A DNA stretch of 64,000 bases from the NCBI RefSeq assembly GCF_027580225.2, contig NW_027395276.1, forward strand, positions 3,269,501 to 3,333,500. The letters are read 5' to 3'. The translations under genes and the position numbers were made by a program. The first letter of the stretch is position 1. The number at the start of each line of letters is the position of its first letter. Shown here in pieces: positions 11,793-22,623 of the stretch. Origin of the DNA: Misgurnus anguillicaudatus. Taxonomy: Eukaryota > Chordata > Actinopteri > Cypriniformes > Cobitidae. The notes under the pieces are model-generated. The model was given only the letters and a program-made list of their open reading frames with translations, searched no databases and was not told where the DNA came from.

Positions 11793-12445
11793 TGCTGTAA
11801 CTGTGGGTTCACACCAGCCGCGTTTGAGGCGTCAAAATCGTGCCTACCGCGCCTAGTTTGCCGCTTGAAAAGTTTGAGTTTATTCGCTTCATTTGCACGT
11901 GAAATTCTAGTCATCGAGACATTCACGCGGAAATTCGCGTCATGGGAGGGGCTTCTGTGACTCCGCTCGCTTCCTGTAATCACGTCACTACTAAAGCAAG
12001 CTTCTGATTGGTTAACGCGGCGGGTTTTTTTGGCGAAGTTCACATTTTTCAACTCCTGCGTTTGCCACGGCAACACTCTATTCGCACCAATTCGAATGAG
12101 GCTGAATCGCATCTTCACATTGACTTAAAGGAACACAAGGCAAGTCTGAGTATTATTTCTCTACTAGCTCCCCCTAGTGTCTGGGAGTAAATGCTTTCTA
12201 TATCTGAGACTTTACGAGACTGAAGGACACCGGGTCGGATACAGCGAACTTGCAAGTGGGGTATTCTTCCTACAGACGGTAGGGGCGGGCGAGAGAGTCT
12301 TCATTCGTCATGTAATGAGTCATTTAACCATATACAGACTTACGAAGATGATTTATTAACATAAAAATGCTGCCTTGTGTCCCTTTAACATTGAAATCAC
12401 TCACGCTTGACGCCTCTACCGCAGCTAATGTGAACGCAACATAAG
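11793..12445. mobile_element. GGTTCACACCAG-type element copy 1, interrupted
   Basis: Left end near GTGGGTTCACACCAGCCGCG and right end near GCTAATGTGAACGCAAC. It aligns over its length with 24849-25265; shared words include GAAATTCTAGTCAT, GAGACATTCACGCGGAAATT, CATGGGAGGGGCTTCTG and GATTGGTTAACGCGGCG. A 264-bp TTAA element interrupts it at 12125-12388. CpG-rich, non-coding. Confidence 0.8.
12125..12388. mobile_element. 264-bp TTAA element nested in the previous one
   Basis: Ends are TTAAAGGAACACAAGGCA and TGCCTTGTGTCCCTTTAA (18-bp inverted repeats, one mismatch) including the TTAA target on both sides. The sister host copy at about 25202 reads GACTTAACATGTAAATCACT without the insert. That acts as a natural empty site for GACTTAA...TTAACATTGAAATCACT here. 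Likely piggyBac- or Kolobok-like non-autonomous element. Confidence 0.92.
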
Positions 12446-13476
12446 ACAAATCATGTGCAAATTTATCGGTCAATTTCAGTTTACCAACAGCAGGTCCAAA
12501 AATGTGTTTTGAAACCGCCCCTGTTTGAAACCAATCATGTCAAGCGGTAGTCCAAGCTGGTCTGATTGACTGGAGGCGGAGACTAATTTGCATATTCATG
12601 GAACGAAGCAAGGGCGTACAGCTACATTTGAGCTTTCTTAAAAAATATTTTTCATTTTGATGATCAAAGATAAGCTATAAAGGACAAAACAATCAACTAA
12701 GGGGGACTTCAAAAGGTGATGGATGGAGGGGGATACAAATTAGTTTTATGTGTTAAAGCAGGGAAGTCCAGTCTGGTTCCTGGAGGTCAAACGTCCCGTA
12801 GAGTTTTGCTCCAACCCTGATCAAACCCACCTGAAAGCACTCAAAACTCCATAGGACGCTGACCCTTTAGGAGCGGGACAGGAGATTCATGCATTAAAGA
12901 GATATTTGAAGCACTTTAAAGCTTTTCCGTGCAAAGCCCAAGGCATTGCCGACACTTTGTAAGATTTATTTTATGACAATTATGTATGTGTGTTTGTGAG
13001 TGTGTGTGTGTACAGAAGGGATAGATTTTGGCGAGAGCTATAAAAATGTTCACAAAATTCCTGTGTGATTCTTCAGTTAAACATTCGTTGTCCCATAAAT
13101 TCAGCGCCAGTCCAAACTAAAGTATTTACATACTACAATGTGCATATCATTCATAGTTCTGTTTGGTTCAGTAACATTACGCCTGTGAGTGATGGGAACG
13201 TTGCTTGCGGATGTGCAGACAGTCTTTTATTTTCTTTGCTCTTGTCTGCTCGTAAGCGATGTTGCCACAGATGCACAAATTTCGTCATGCATTCCACAGT
13301 CCCAGAAAGATGGAGAGGGTGATGATTTTACTAATAATATATATGAACCTGCAGAGATTTCTAACATTAAAACCCCAGACAACACCGTTTGTCCGAGTTG
13401 TCCATAAGAACAGATGGGAGTTTTTAGGACATGTACTGGTGAACCTCGCCAGAAATGTCAGAGTCATATTCCACCC
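12446..13476. other. intergenic sequence with weak repeat fragments
   Basis: No gene seen. 12757-12890 (GGTTCCTGGAGGTCAAACGT, CTCCAACCCTGATCAAACCC) looks like a common fish interspersed repeat whose class I cannot name. 12980-13010 is a short TG-rich run. Confidence 0.4.
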
Positions 13477-14080
13477 CGAAAAAAATAAAAAGTTATTTTT
13501 TAACCCAGCGTTGGGTCAAAAAAGGATGAACCCAACCCGTTGGGTTGTAATTTACCCGTGATTAGTTGTTTCAACCCAAAATTTTGTTTTTTAAAGGTGC
13601 ATTATGTAATTTTTAGAAGGATCTCTTGACAGAAATGCAAAATAATATACAAAACTATATTATCAGGGGTGTATAAAGACCTTTTAAAGTGAACCATTAT
13701 ATTTTTATTACCTTAGAATGAGACATTTTTATCTACATACACCGAGGGTCCCCTAACATGAGAGTCGCCATTTTGTGCCACCATGTTTCTACAGAAGCCC
13801 TTAATGGACAAACTTTTTTTTTACGAAGCTGTCTCCGAAGATGACATGTTTGTCTGGTGGTGGCTACCGTAGCTTCTCTATGCATTTTAAATGCAAAGGG
13901 TGAGCAGTTAACTGAGCCATTGGTTGCAATTCGCAACCTCACCACTAGATGCCACTAAAATTTACACACTGCACCTTTAACCCAAATATAAACTTTTTTG
14001 GGTTATTTTAACCCAACGGCTGGGTGTGTCCCTTTTTGACACAACACTGGGTTTAAAATAACCAAGTATTGTTTAGAGTG
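13477..14080. mobile_element. AACCCAACG-type MITE, interrupted
   Basis: The outer parts are built from TTTAACCCAGCGTTGGGTCA and GGGTTATTTTAACCCAACGG motifs. They face each other at 13490-13590 and 13981-14070 and form a palindromic short element. A TTAA element inserted in its middle. Non-coding. Confidence 0.6.
13591..13980. mobile_element. 390-bp TTAA element (TTAAAGGTGCA ends)
   Basis: Starts TTAAAGGTGCATTATGTAAT and ends ACACACTGCACCTTTAA, so the TTAA target is duplicated at each edge. The right part reads, on the minus strand, AGTGGCATCTAGTGGTGAGG, a very common fish repeat word. Minus-strand frames inside it are not genes. Confidence 0.88.
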
Positions 14081-14371
14081 TATATTGCATAAAATATGAA
14101 ATATATGAAATATAAGTGAAATATGAAATATAATGTAAAGTGCCATAGCATCTATGAAAAACAAAAACATGTCAACATAGGTAGGTATGTATTCAATTTT
14201 ATATAAAAAACAACTTCGACACAGATGTCTAAGTATGTCTCATGTGAATCAGGAGGACTTATCTAATTTGACTTATTGCTTTCAAATATTAATCATAAAG
14301 TAATGTCTCCTAGATACCGTATGAGCCGATAAGATCAAATCTGATAATCTGAGGTTCAGTAAGTGACACTA

Positions 14372-14377
14372 TTTATT
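14372..14377 (-). terminator. possible polyadenylation signal of the glypican gene
   Basis: AATAAA on the minus strand (TTTATT on plus), about 100 bases beyond the stop codon at 14479-14481. It is the first canonical hexamer I find downstream. Since AT-rich DNA offers many such words, this remains tentative, and the 3' UTR may run further. Confidence 0.35.
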
Positions 14378-14478
14378 TTTAGAATTTGTCTTATTTCTTT
14401 TGACTTTAGGGTGAAATATGCCAGACATTTCTCTGTAACATGAACCTCTGTGTTATTTTTGTGTGTGTTTGGGGTCTC

Positions 14479-14615
14479 TCAGGTAAGGCAGTGCTGTAGC
14501 CACAGACTGATGATGACGACGATGAAGCTGGCCATGGAAACAGGAGCGTCAGATCGAGGTTTGTTTCGAACGCTGGGCGACTCGTGAACCTTGGGTAAAT
14601 CGGCTTCTGTGAGAG
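14479..14615 (-). CDS. glypican, last coding exon (gpc5-like, GPI-anchor signal)
   Basis: Terminal exon on the minus strand. It is preceded by a strong acceptor (a long TCTC tract, then TTTTACAG at 14623-14616) and ends at a TGA (14481-14479). It encodes 44 full codons, beginning LTEADLPKVHESPSV and ending SFIVVIISLWLQHCLT. That is a hydrophobic tail with no charged residue after it, the classic GPI-attachment signal that is cleaved when a protein is anchored to the outer membrane leaflet. The exon starts with two bases that complete a codon begun by the single last base of the exon at 57585-57717, so phase and strand agree. Glypicans are heparan-sulfate proteoglycans that tune Wnt, Hedgehog, FGF and BMP signals; the family call comes from the partner exon. 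Subtype is uncertain: gpc5 favoured over gpc3 because no conserved GPC3-type tail is seen. Confidence 0.75.
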
Positions 14616-16995
14616 CTGTAAAAGAGAGAGAGAGAGAAGTATTAAAGAAAGCATATCCATCAACAGTAAGGCAAGGCAAGTTGCCATGTCTTGCATGGTG
14701 ACTCACGATTACTCTTAGTTTCTCAACAGGAAATCTAAGAGTCAGCCCTCCAAACCACATTACAGCCAATCAAGTATAAATCTGACAAACGGGGGTGAAA
14801 TACAAAATCATCGTCCATCTTTCTGTGTGTGTGTGACAAAACTCTACCTTTAAATCACATTAAAACCGTCCTCCTCCCATTACCCAGAATTCCTCTGTGC
14901 TGCTGACTTCAGCATTCCCTTGTCTTATCCTGTCTGGATGAAATGCTTTGTAATATCTCTTTCTCGTACCTCTGCTTTTCATGACCTTTACATTAATCAC
15001 TCGTTCTTTATCGTCTTTGTCTTTTTTACACGGTTTTACGACCTTGTAGCCGTGTTTTCCCATCTTCCCTCAATTTCTCAGCTTCTGGTTGGATCGAAGT
15101 GAATTATCCTTGTTGGGTGTGTCTTAACAGTGGATTAACAGAGATTATGTGCTGTGGAGATGTCATGCTTCGCTGTCACGGCTGTTTTGAAAGGCCAAGC
15201 ACACATCACACAACTGAAGGCTTTTACACAAAGATAGAGAACTAATGTGAAATCTACTTATTGAGATTAAACAAGCAATTCCAGCGTTGTAGATGTGAGA
15301 TTTCAAAAGTTGAAATATAATAATAATAGAGTCCAGACTTGAGAAAAATATCAGTCTATACTCATGTTTTCTGTTTTAGATGAGGAAACATGCATGCGTT
15401 ATGGATGTGACAAAAAAGGACAAGTTTTTGAGGGACAACAACATACTTTGTAGGAATTAAAAAGGCACACTCTTAAAACAAATGTGTTAAAAACAACACA
15501 ACATGTGTTATTTTTTACACATGTTCTGAGTGTGCGCAGGGACAACACATGTTGAGTTAAATTTAACACAGAATATGTGTTATAAAATGCAACACAAAAA
15601 TGTGTTGCTTCAGTAAACACATTAATGTGTAACTTTCTATTAATCTAACACAACTGTGTGTTACCGAGTAATTGTTTAGTTTTAATATTAAAGAGAAAAA
15701 AAAACATGATTTGTAAACTTTAAATTATGAAATCAAGCAGACAACTATTGAATATTGTTCACAAACTATTTATTTGTAAAATAACAAATATTTGACAATT
15801 AATGCTTGCATGAAAATATGCTAGTACTCTATGTTGCTAGATGTATGCTAATTTAAATAAATGTAAGTGCAAGTATAATAACTTCAAACATACATTACAT
15901 TGATACGTTTTAAAACACTATTTATAAAATAATTCATTGAATTTAAAAGCAACTGTGCTAAACATGTTGAATAGAACAATGTCTGAAATCGTTTCCAACA
16001 TGCAAATTATCAAAATTTTTTAACTTGTCCTGAAACATTAACATGTTATCTTACATTTAGAAAAATACTTAAAATGAACTTGACAAGTGTATTCAAAGAA
16101 ATTTCCGTCACAAAACATTTAGGGGCGGTTTCCCGGACAGTGGATTAGCTTAATCCAGGACTAGGCCTTAGTTTAATTAGGAAATATAACTGGTTTCAAC
16201 AAAAAACATTACTGGTGTGCATTTTGAGGCAAAACAAAGGACACTGATATATTTTAAGATATGTCAGTGCAAGTGGTTTTCAGTACCGCACAGGTCAGAT
16301 TGTCAACATCAGGTGGAAAGGCAAAAGAATCGTTCATTGCAACAGTTACGTAGTGGCCTCCATGTCCTGAAGAACCGTTGGAAACCAACTGTGGCTGAGC
16401 TGATTTCAGACACCCTTTGATCATTTAGTAAGCAAAGACGTCACACTGCTACCAGCCTACACAAATGAAACAATGAACATCATTAGAAAATGTTGTTGCA
16501 TGAAAATTACTTATTTTATATAAAGTTTAGAGTCACAAAGCCTACCGGCATCAAGTCCCACAGGACTGACACAGCAGAATTCACACAGCAGAAGATGAAC
16601 GAGTATCCTTAACATTGTATAACACAGCTCTCATCTGGGTGTAGTAAACATGCAGGTCACATGTAAAATATAAATGAGAAAAAATTATTTAAAAAGGATT
16701 ACTTTTATATCGTATTTTGAATGTTACATTTTAAACGTAATTTTCCAAATTAAACATTTGGAACAGAGATAGGAAATCATACCATTATGTTGACTGTCAG
16801 CTTTCTTCAATAAATGTCTGATGTCCATTTTCTTCTCTAAAGATGCTTTTCCCCTGAGTTTCTCAATAATTGTCACATTCCCATTTCTTCTGTCCCATCG
16901 GTAAGTCTGGAAAACTGGATGTCCCCCTTCAGTGAATTTAAAAAAAAAATATTAATATTGGAATTATGAAACACTTTGTGTAAAGTTATCTCCAT

Positions 16996-17240
16996 TTAAA
17001 TGCGGAGTGCACAATGTTTGAAAAACGCTTTGGAAAAGGAGACGGGCCGACTACCAAAACACATTTATAGCCAATCAGCAGTAAGGAGCGTGTCTACTAA
17101 CCGACATCCTTGCCGGGTTGCTTATGTGTGGGGCGGGTCTTTTAAAAGAAGGTCCGGATTCTATTGGGGTAGGGGCGTGTTTGTTTAAGTGATTTCAAAT
17201 ATCAACATTGGCTTTCAAACATTGTGCACTCCGCCTTTAA
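16996..17240. mobile_element. 245-bp TTAA element, GGCGGAGTGCAC family copy 1
   Basis: TTAAATGCGGAGTGCACAAT at the left and ATTGTGCACTCCGCCTTTAA at the right give near-perfect inverted repeats, with TTAA at each edge. It is about 90% identical by eye to 32979-33225, sharing blocks such as AAACGCTTTGGAAAAGGAGA and CCGACATCCTTGCCGGGTTG. Non-coding. Confidence 0.92.
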
Positions 17241-17259
17241 GTATATTACAAACACTGGC

Positions 17260-17690
17260 ATGTCCAGAAATTGGGGATATTCCTTAAAGATTTCACCAAT
17301 AATTGGTGATTTTGTCATAACCTGTATCCATCTTCTTTGATGACTGAAGGTTTGGTCAATGGCATTCTTTATTGATGATGTCCTCCCACTACAACTCTGT
17401 TGAAGCTACCATCTGATGTTCTGTAATCTCATTTTTATAAATCCACTGTGTGATGGCCCATCAAAAAAAATAAATAAATAATGCTCCTATCATGATCAAT
17501 GCAAAAATAGCACTTAGTTAGAGTCAAGTACAGTTTTTATACACATTGTCAAGTAAGTAATTTCATACACATAAATGAAGTATGTAAAAGCATCCTTACG
17601 GTACATGTCCCTCTTTTTGACCAAATGAGACCATAATCCAAAAACACAATCTCCTTTGAGAGTGCCAGCTTTTCTTTTTCAGATGGATAG
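17260..17690 (-). pseudogene. decayed exons of a SAMD3-like fish gene family, inside a transposon
   Basis: Two exons read on the minus strand. Exon 17600-17690 lies between TTTTTCAG and GTAAGG and encodes YPSEKEKLALSKEIV. Exon about 17440-17260 encodes DGPSHSGFIKMRLQNIRW, then an in-frame stop, then GRTSSIKNAIDQTF, KSPIIGEIFKEYPQFLD. These phrases resemble the multi-copy teleost proteins often annotated 'sterile alpha motif domain-containing protein 3-like', whose function is unknown. The stop, a weak acceptor before the second exon and missing parts mark it as broken. A possible further exon (about 16905-16790, EGGHPVFQTYRWDRRNGN...) and a 5' non-coding exon with donor CAG|GTAAGA near 18496 would belong to the same transcript. 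It lies within the CACTC-ended element. Confidence 0.55.
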
Positions 17691-18479
17691 CTGAAAAAGA
17701 TTACAAACAAACATTGACACAAGAATTGTGATTTACATCTAGTTAAGTATTACTGGGCAGTATTTATAACTCAATAGTGCAAAAACACTTTACAGCTAGT
17801 AGCACAAAACTACACTAATCTTATTCACGTAGCACTTTAGCCTTACTGCAGTGAAAGGTTCGTGAAGTTCGACTCTTAACATTAGACCACTACTCTCCCA
17901 GTAATTAATTGCGTCTTGTGTAACTTTATATTGAACGCGAGCGGCGCGACACGAAAATAAAAAACAGTATTATAAAATGTGGCTGTGCATCATCCAGAAT
18001 GTACAGCATCACCGATTAATAATGAGTTTTACCGTCTTTTGTCTCGTCATGCCGCTCACAGGTGTACAGTACGTTAGGTACAGTGATGTGCATACTGTTC
18101 CACCATGTGCTTAACCAAACGCGACGAGGCGTTGCGATAATCGAAAGGCATAATTTATAATGACCCGTCCTATAACGTAAGGACATAAACTGAAAAAAAA
18201 AACCCGTTACCGCGTGTCACGTCTATTTAGGACACGGTGTTAACGATTTACTTTACAGTGCTGCAAGCAAGTGTCACACATATTACTAACACGTAGTCCA
18301 ATGTGCCTTTCATTAAACAACAATGACTGTTAACATGAATCTCCAAACGTAACTTTGCAAAACGAGCGAGCATTTAACGTTACCATAATAAAGTTTAAAT
18401 TAACAGTCTCCTGCACAATTAATACGAAAGTTTCTTACACTATATGAAAAATAGATATCATATTATAACTGTAATTTTT

Positions 18480-18570
18480 AATTTAATTTCTTACCTGATG
18501 CAGACAGGAACATTCGTCACGTCCTCTTGACTGGAAAGGCGGTTGGAAAAGAAAGTCACTGCGCAGGCGC
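18480..18570 (-). promoter_or_regulatory. possible first exon and CpG-containing promoter of the captured gene
   Basis: On the minus strand, GTGTTGCGCCTGCGCAGTGA is followed by about 60 bases and then a donor-like CTGCATCAGGTAAGAA. TGCGCAGGCGCA is an NRF1-like palindromic motif common in CpG promoters. It lies upstream of the decayed exons, so it could be the ancestral promoter and non-coding exon 1. This is inference from motifs only. Confidence 0.3.
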
Positions 18571-19631
18571 AACACAATAAGCGTTGTGTGTTTGTTTTTT
18601 CAATAAAACAAATTCAAAACAGACTGCCAGCCAAGGCTCAATAATAATGACCATGATTGTCATAATAATTAAATAAAAATAACACACGCAAAAAATACAA
18701 TTAAAAATACAATAATGCGTAGTTGTCTGTCCATGTGAAACGTCATCAGCAGATTCGTGTGAACTTATGACAGCCACCAATGGAAGAGAACGCCTGCATA
18801 ATGTTTGAAATATTACTCTTATTGTGTCACAAAGTGTATGTTCAAAAGCTTTTTAGGCGAGAATGTATGTATAAAAAGTTCAAATTTGCGGTCGGTTTAT
18901 AAAGAGAGCGTTTATTAAAAAATCTGCCCCGACTTTTTCGGATTTCTGATCCAGACAACCAACGGGTACTTAGCGCTCATGTACCCCGCCCAACGCAGCT
19001 TGATCTCGGCAAGTCCTTCTGAAAATCACCGCTGGCCGCTGGGTGTTATGTGTTAGTAGTGGTTAACAGTGTTATATATATATTTTATTTTCGGTACTGT
19101 CTTATGGACAATCTTTGGTCTCATAAATATATTATCTGTTCCTGGGCAAATCGTTTTGACTAAGGACAAAGTTGCATTGTAAAACTTTATATTTTTTATT
19201 TAACTTTGTGGTGAAGTGCAGACTTATTTGTGCTTTTGACCGAACTTGCTTGTATATTTCCTGTTGCACAAACATCTTATACTTGATAAAGGAATGTGTT
19301 ATATATGATATTTGGTTTTTATAACAAACAAAAGTACAGGATAATCAGTGTCAGTGCACGCTGCCTAAATCACTTTTTTTATGAAAACGACAGGATATAG
19401 TGTTTTATATCACATTTTTTCGTGTTAATTCGTTTAAATATAAATCGTCATTAAACTACAATAATTATGCATTTCATTTTATTTTGTACTGGTTAACGTG
19501 TTTTACACATTCATTGTGTAAGCAGTAAAGCATAATATTAACACATTATGTGTCAGTTCCAACACAAAAATGTGTTAGAATCCTTTTACACATATTTTGT
19601 GTTAATTTTTAACACATCAATTTTAAGAGTG

Positions 19632-20395
19632 CACAAACCAGATGCAATAATACCCAAGCAATGGAGAAAGAAAAAGCTCTTCAAAAAACATTTAATATTT
19701 ATTTTAATTTTTGTTTTTGAATGTGCATTTATAAGGAAAGAACTGCGTTATGGACCTGACAATTCTGAAATTTGCTCTTACTTTTTCTTACAGTTTTAAA
19801 AACTGCTTTAAAAACTTTAAGCGAGACTTTGCATGGGTATTTAAACCACAAATAAACATTTCTGCACTTAGGTCCTCTTCAATAGTTTGTCTATGCTTTG
19901 TACTCCTTTTACAAATCCTTCAATCAGTCACAAAAAATAAAGTAACAAAAACAATTATAAAGAATATATTTGGAAGTGTCTTTCTTTGAAAAACTTTTAC
20001 TTCACCATTTCACTACATTTCATTAACCTTCAAGGGGTTAGTAAAGGTCTTCTTCATGTAATCGGTGAGCTTTCGTAAGAAAAATATCTATTTCAAAATG
20101 TATAAACTATAAGTATAAGTCGTTACCAGAAGCTAGTTTTCATTATAATGTTTATTATGTTTGAAAAATGTATATTTTTCATACAAAATCGCATTGATAA
20201 CCCGCAGAAGACATTTATAAACGCCTTGGAGCCGTGTGGATTACTACTGTGAAGGATGGATGCAATTTTTTGGGTTTCAAAAAAAAAGAAGTTGTTCCCT
20301 GATCTCTGTTTTCTCCCATTAAAAGCTTGGAAAAGCAAGGACGTTTAAAATATTTACCTTTTGAAAATTGAGACTCTGGAAGTTGATAATAAAAA
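19632..20395. other. intronic sequence, no feature seen
   Basis: AT-rich intron DNA with no exon-like or repeat-terminus signal I can support. Two chance frames exist without motifs. Confidence 0.4.
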
Positions 20396-20525
20396 ATAAG
20401 CTTTTATATAGGACAATATTTGGCCAAGATACAACTATTTAAAAAAAATCTGGAATCTAAGGGTGCAAAAGATGCCCAAATGAAGTCCTTGGCAAACACA
20501 TATTATTAATGATAAATACATTTTT

Positions 20526-20773
20526 GGTAACACTTTAGTATGGGGAACACTAATTGATTATTAATTATGACTTTTGCTTCAGTAAACTCCCAATTTACTG
20601 CTAATTAATAGCTAATAAGGTAGTTGTTGTAGCCATTTAGATATAAGATTGGGTTAAGGGATGTACAATATGGGCATTAATATGTCCTTTATAAGCACTA
20701 ATAAACAGCCAATATGTAAGCTAATAAGACACTAGCTAAAAGGGAGAATTGGTCCCTATACTTAAGTGTTACC
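20526..20773. mobile_element. 248-bp MITE with perfect 8-bp duplication (GGTAACACTT ends)
   Basis: Begins GGTAACACTTTAGTATGGGG and ends TCCCTATACTTAAGTGTTACC, imperfect inverted repeats. ACATTTTT flanks it on both sides (20518-20525 and 20774-20781). Interior AT-rich, with inverted TAATTAATAGCTAATAAGG words. Non-coding. Confidence 0.9.
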
Positions 20774-21844
20774 ACATTTTTAAAATATTTACAGTAGAGA
20801 ATTTACAAAATGATAATTTTGACCCAAACAATGTTTTGGCTACAAATATAACCATGTGAACAGTGGCGAAGGCAGAAAGTGTACAGTATGATAGATGGTC
20901 CTCTGAAAATCTGTCTGGGCCGGAAAAATTTGCATCATACTGTGTTTTTCAACCCGCTTTAACTGGGAGGAAAAAATAACAGACTTCTTTCTGTCAGTAG
21001 CATCAATTCACTAAAAGTTTTGGTATGGCAAATTCAAATGAAATATGTGTAAAGGTGGAAACTTTTAAGTGTTTTAATTCCATGTCAACACTGCATACCT
21101 CGCTTAGTAAACGATGCCTTGTATCTGTTTACTTTATCCCTTTACTATTTTTCTGTAACTGTATTTGGGACATTACACATGGGAAAATGTGAATTCAGTA
21201 TTCATTAATTACTCACTTTTATGTTGTTTTAAAGCCTTGTTTTTCTTTAAACACAAAAAGAAAAGTTCAGATCATAGATATATTGTTCTGAAATATATCT
21301 GACTGTATATTGTGGGTTTGGTGAGAAACACACCTTAAATTCAGTTTTTCATAAGCACAAATCTTTCCTAGATTAATTTAACCCAACTAAACGGCTGTGG
21401 CTTACCTAAGCATGGCTGGGTTCTGAAACATAGAAGACGCAGAAGTGAAAAAAATCAACACTGCTTTACTGAAAATCAACTGAAACAGTCGGGCCATCGA
21501 GTCCTGAGCCAGTCAACTTTAGTGTTATTGGTGTACACAGGTTTTATTTCTATGGGCTGTTCTTTACCCCACTGCCATTTTTACTCCCTTTACTCGAATC
21601 TGCTCTCTGCTGCAGTGCAGTGTAATCTAATGCGCTCTATACTGTTCAAATCAACACATTTAGCTCTCCAGAAAACAGCAGCGATTTGGCAGACGGAAAG
21701 CAAGAAATTACCGTAATAAACCATATATTGCCAAAAGCACAATTTGTCTTCTTTAAAGAACAATTTTGATTTTTTGATAGCACAAATGGTTGATGAGTTA
21801 CGGATTAATGAATAGCAATTGGTAGAATTTGTCGGTTGTCAAAA

Positions 21845-22456
21845 CACTGCAAAAATTACTTTCTTACTTATTTTTATCTTGTTTTTAACGCAATAAATAT
21901 GTAATTCAATATGTATTTTCTTGATAAGCAAAATGACCTAACAACAAAAATCTAGTTTTTAGACAAAAATATACAATTTAAGATCTTCGCATTTTTCTGT
22001 GGCCCTGCCATGGACTGTCTTTTTTCGTGGCATTCTCACGGATTGGTTACTCAACTGCTTTTTCCTATTTTCAAGCCATTTTTGCATTGGTTTAGGGTTA
22101 GATTTGGTGTTTGCGTTAGTATGTCACTTTAACTATTGGTTTAGACTATTTTTCAGATTTATTCTTTTATATTTTTTTAAACAATTGTCGCCTGGCGTTG
22201 GGGTTAGAGTTGGGTTTGGGTAAGGATGTCATTTTACTGTATGTAAATCTAACCCTAAACCAAAGCGACAATAGTAAGAACATAGGACAAAACAGTTGAG
22301 TAACCAATCCGTGAGAATGCCACGGAAAAAGACAGTCCGTGCCACGAAAAAATGCGGAGATCCGTGAAAATGCCACAGAAAAATTAGCAAAAATTCTGTG
22401 ACTATCCCCTGGAAATTCGTGAGATCAGGCTGGTAAGAAAGTTGTTTTTTGCAGTG
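21845..22456. mobile_element. CACTGCAAAAA hairpin element split by a foldback insertion
   Basis: The left part CACTGCAAAAATTACTTTCT continues to about 21980 with the family words TTCTTGATAAGCAAAATGAC and TCTAGTTTTTAGAC. The right end is GTTTTTTGCAGTG. The middle (21985-22437) is a different element. Same family as 4342-4793 and 37520-37941. Confidence 0.7.
21985..22437. mobile_element. foldback element, CGTGGCATTCTCACGG family copy 1
   Basis: An inverted-repeat element. Left-arm words CGTGGCATTCTCACGGATTG and GTTACTCAACTG are mirrored by CAGTTGAGTAACCAATCCGT and GAGAATGCCACGG. GGTTTAGGGTTAGATTT faces AAATCTAACCCTAAACC. It ends GTGAGATCAGGCTG. The left tip is truncated relative to 49698-50206, of which it is a close sister. 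Minus-strand frames inside come from the repeat. Confidence 0.8.
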
Positions 22457-22623
22457 CACTCGTGGTCTAATAGGGTTAAGCATAATCTATTTCTATGAAC
22501 CTGAATGGGTGGGGAAGCAGTCAATCTAGGCTTAACCAGGCCCACCAGTAGATCCGCCACTGCCTGGTTTTGTAGTCCAGGGTCACAAATGTACTAAAGT
22601 ACAAAGTAAAAGTACTTCACTAC

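Larger units (their letters stand above)
15468..19631. mobile_element. 4.2-kb CACTC-ended (EnSpm/CACTA-like) element with captured gene
   Basis: Starts CACTCTTAAAACAAATGTGT and ends with the inverted ACACATCAATTTTAAGAGTG. Both subterminal regions (15480-15665 and 19500-19620) are crowded with short direct and inverted ACACA/TGTGT words such as AACATGTGTT and ACACAAAAATGTGTTA, as expected for CACTA-type subterminal binding sites. The flanks allow a short duplication (GCAC at 15465-15468 and 19631-19634 if the element starts at ACTCTT), so the exact edge is ambiguous. No transposase is seen. The interior holds a decayed minus-strand multi-exon gene (17260-17690 and neighbours), a CCGGTTTCCC-type fragment (16130-16280) and a TTAA element (16996-17240). 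Confidence 0.75.
20866..22562. mobile_element. probable hAT-like element (CAGTGGCGRA ends), filled with others
   Basis: CAGTGGCGAAGGCAG at the left and GATCCGCCACTG at the right form short inverted repeats of hAT type. The flanking DNA on both sides belongs to one older element (20396-22590), which shows that a block was inserted here. The target duplication is not clear; a few host bases appear lost. It contains the hairpin element at 21845-22456. Confidence 0.55.
20396..22590 (+). mobile_element. GACCCTGGACCACAAAACCAG-family element, twice interrupted
   Basis: Words of this family appear in order: GGACAATATTTGGCCAAGAT (20415), TCTGGAATCTAAGGGTGCAA (about 20450), ATAATTTTGACCCA (about 20812), TGGCTACAAATATA (about 20838), then after an insertion CTGGTTTTGTAGTCCAGGGTCAC (about 22563). 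The complete small copy is at 58701-59008. Insertions at 20526-20773 and 20866-22562 split it. Non-coding. Confidence 0.65.

Noticed and set aside
14860..15063. 67-codon minus frame rich in Lys and Asp (KPCKKDKDDKERV)
   Set aside because: Just upstream of the last glypican exon but without splice signals; composition follows an A-rich minus strand.
16217..16420. 67-codon plus frame ending RWKPTVAELISDTL
   Set aside because: It starts in a CCGGTTTCCC-type repeat and lies antisense to the captured gene; I could not connect it to any family.
22167..22483. Frames with repeated PWHSHGSPHFSVA-like phrases (also 49741-50221)
   Set aside because: The phrase is the translation of the TCCGTGGCATTCTCACGG repeat of the foldback element.
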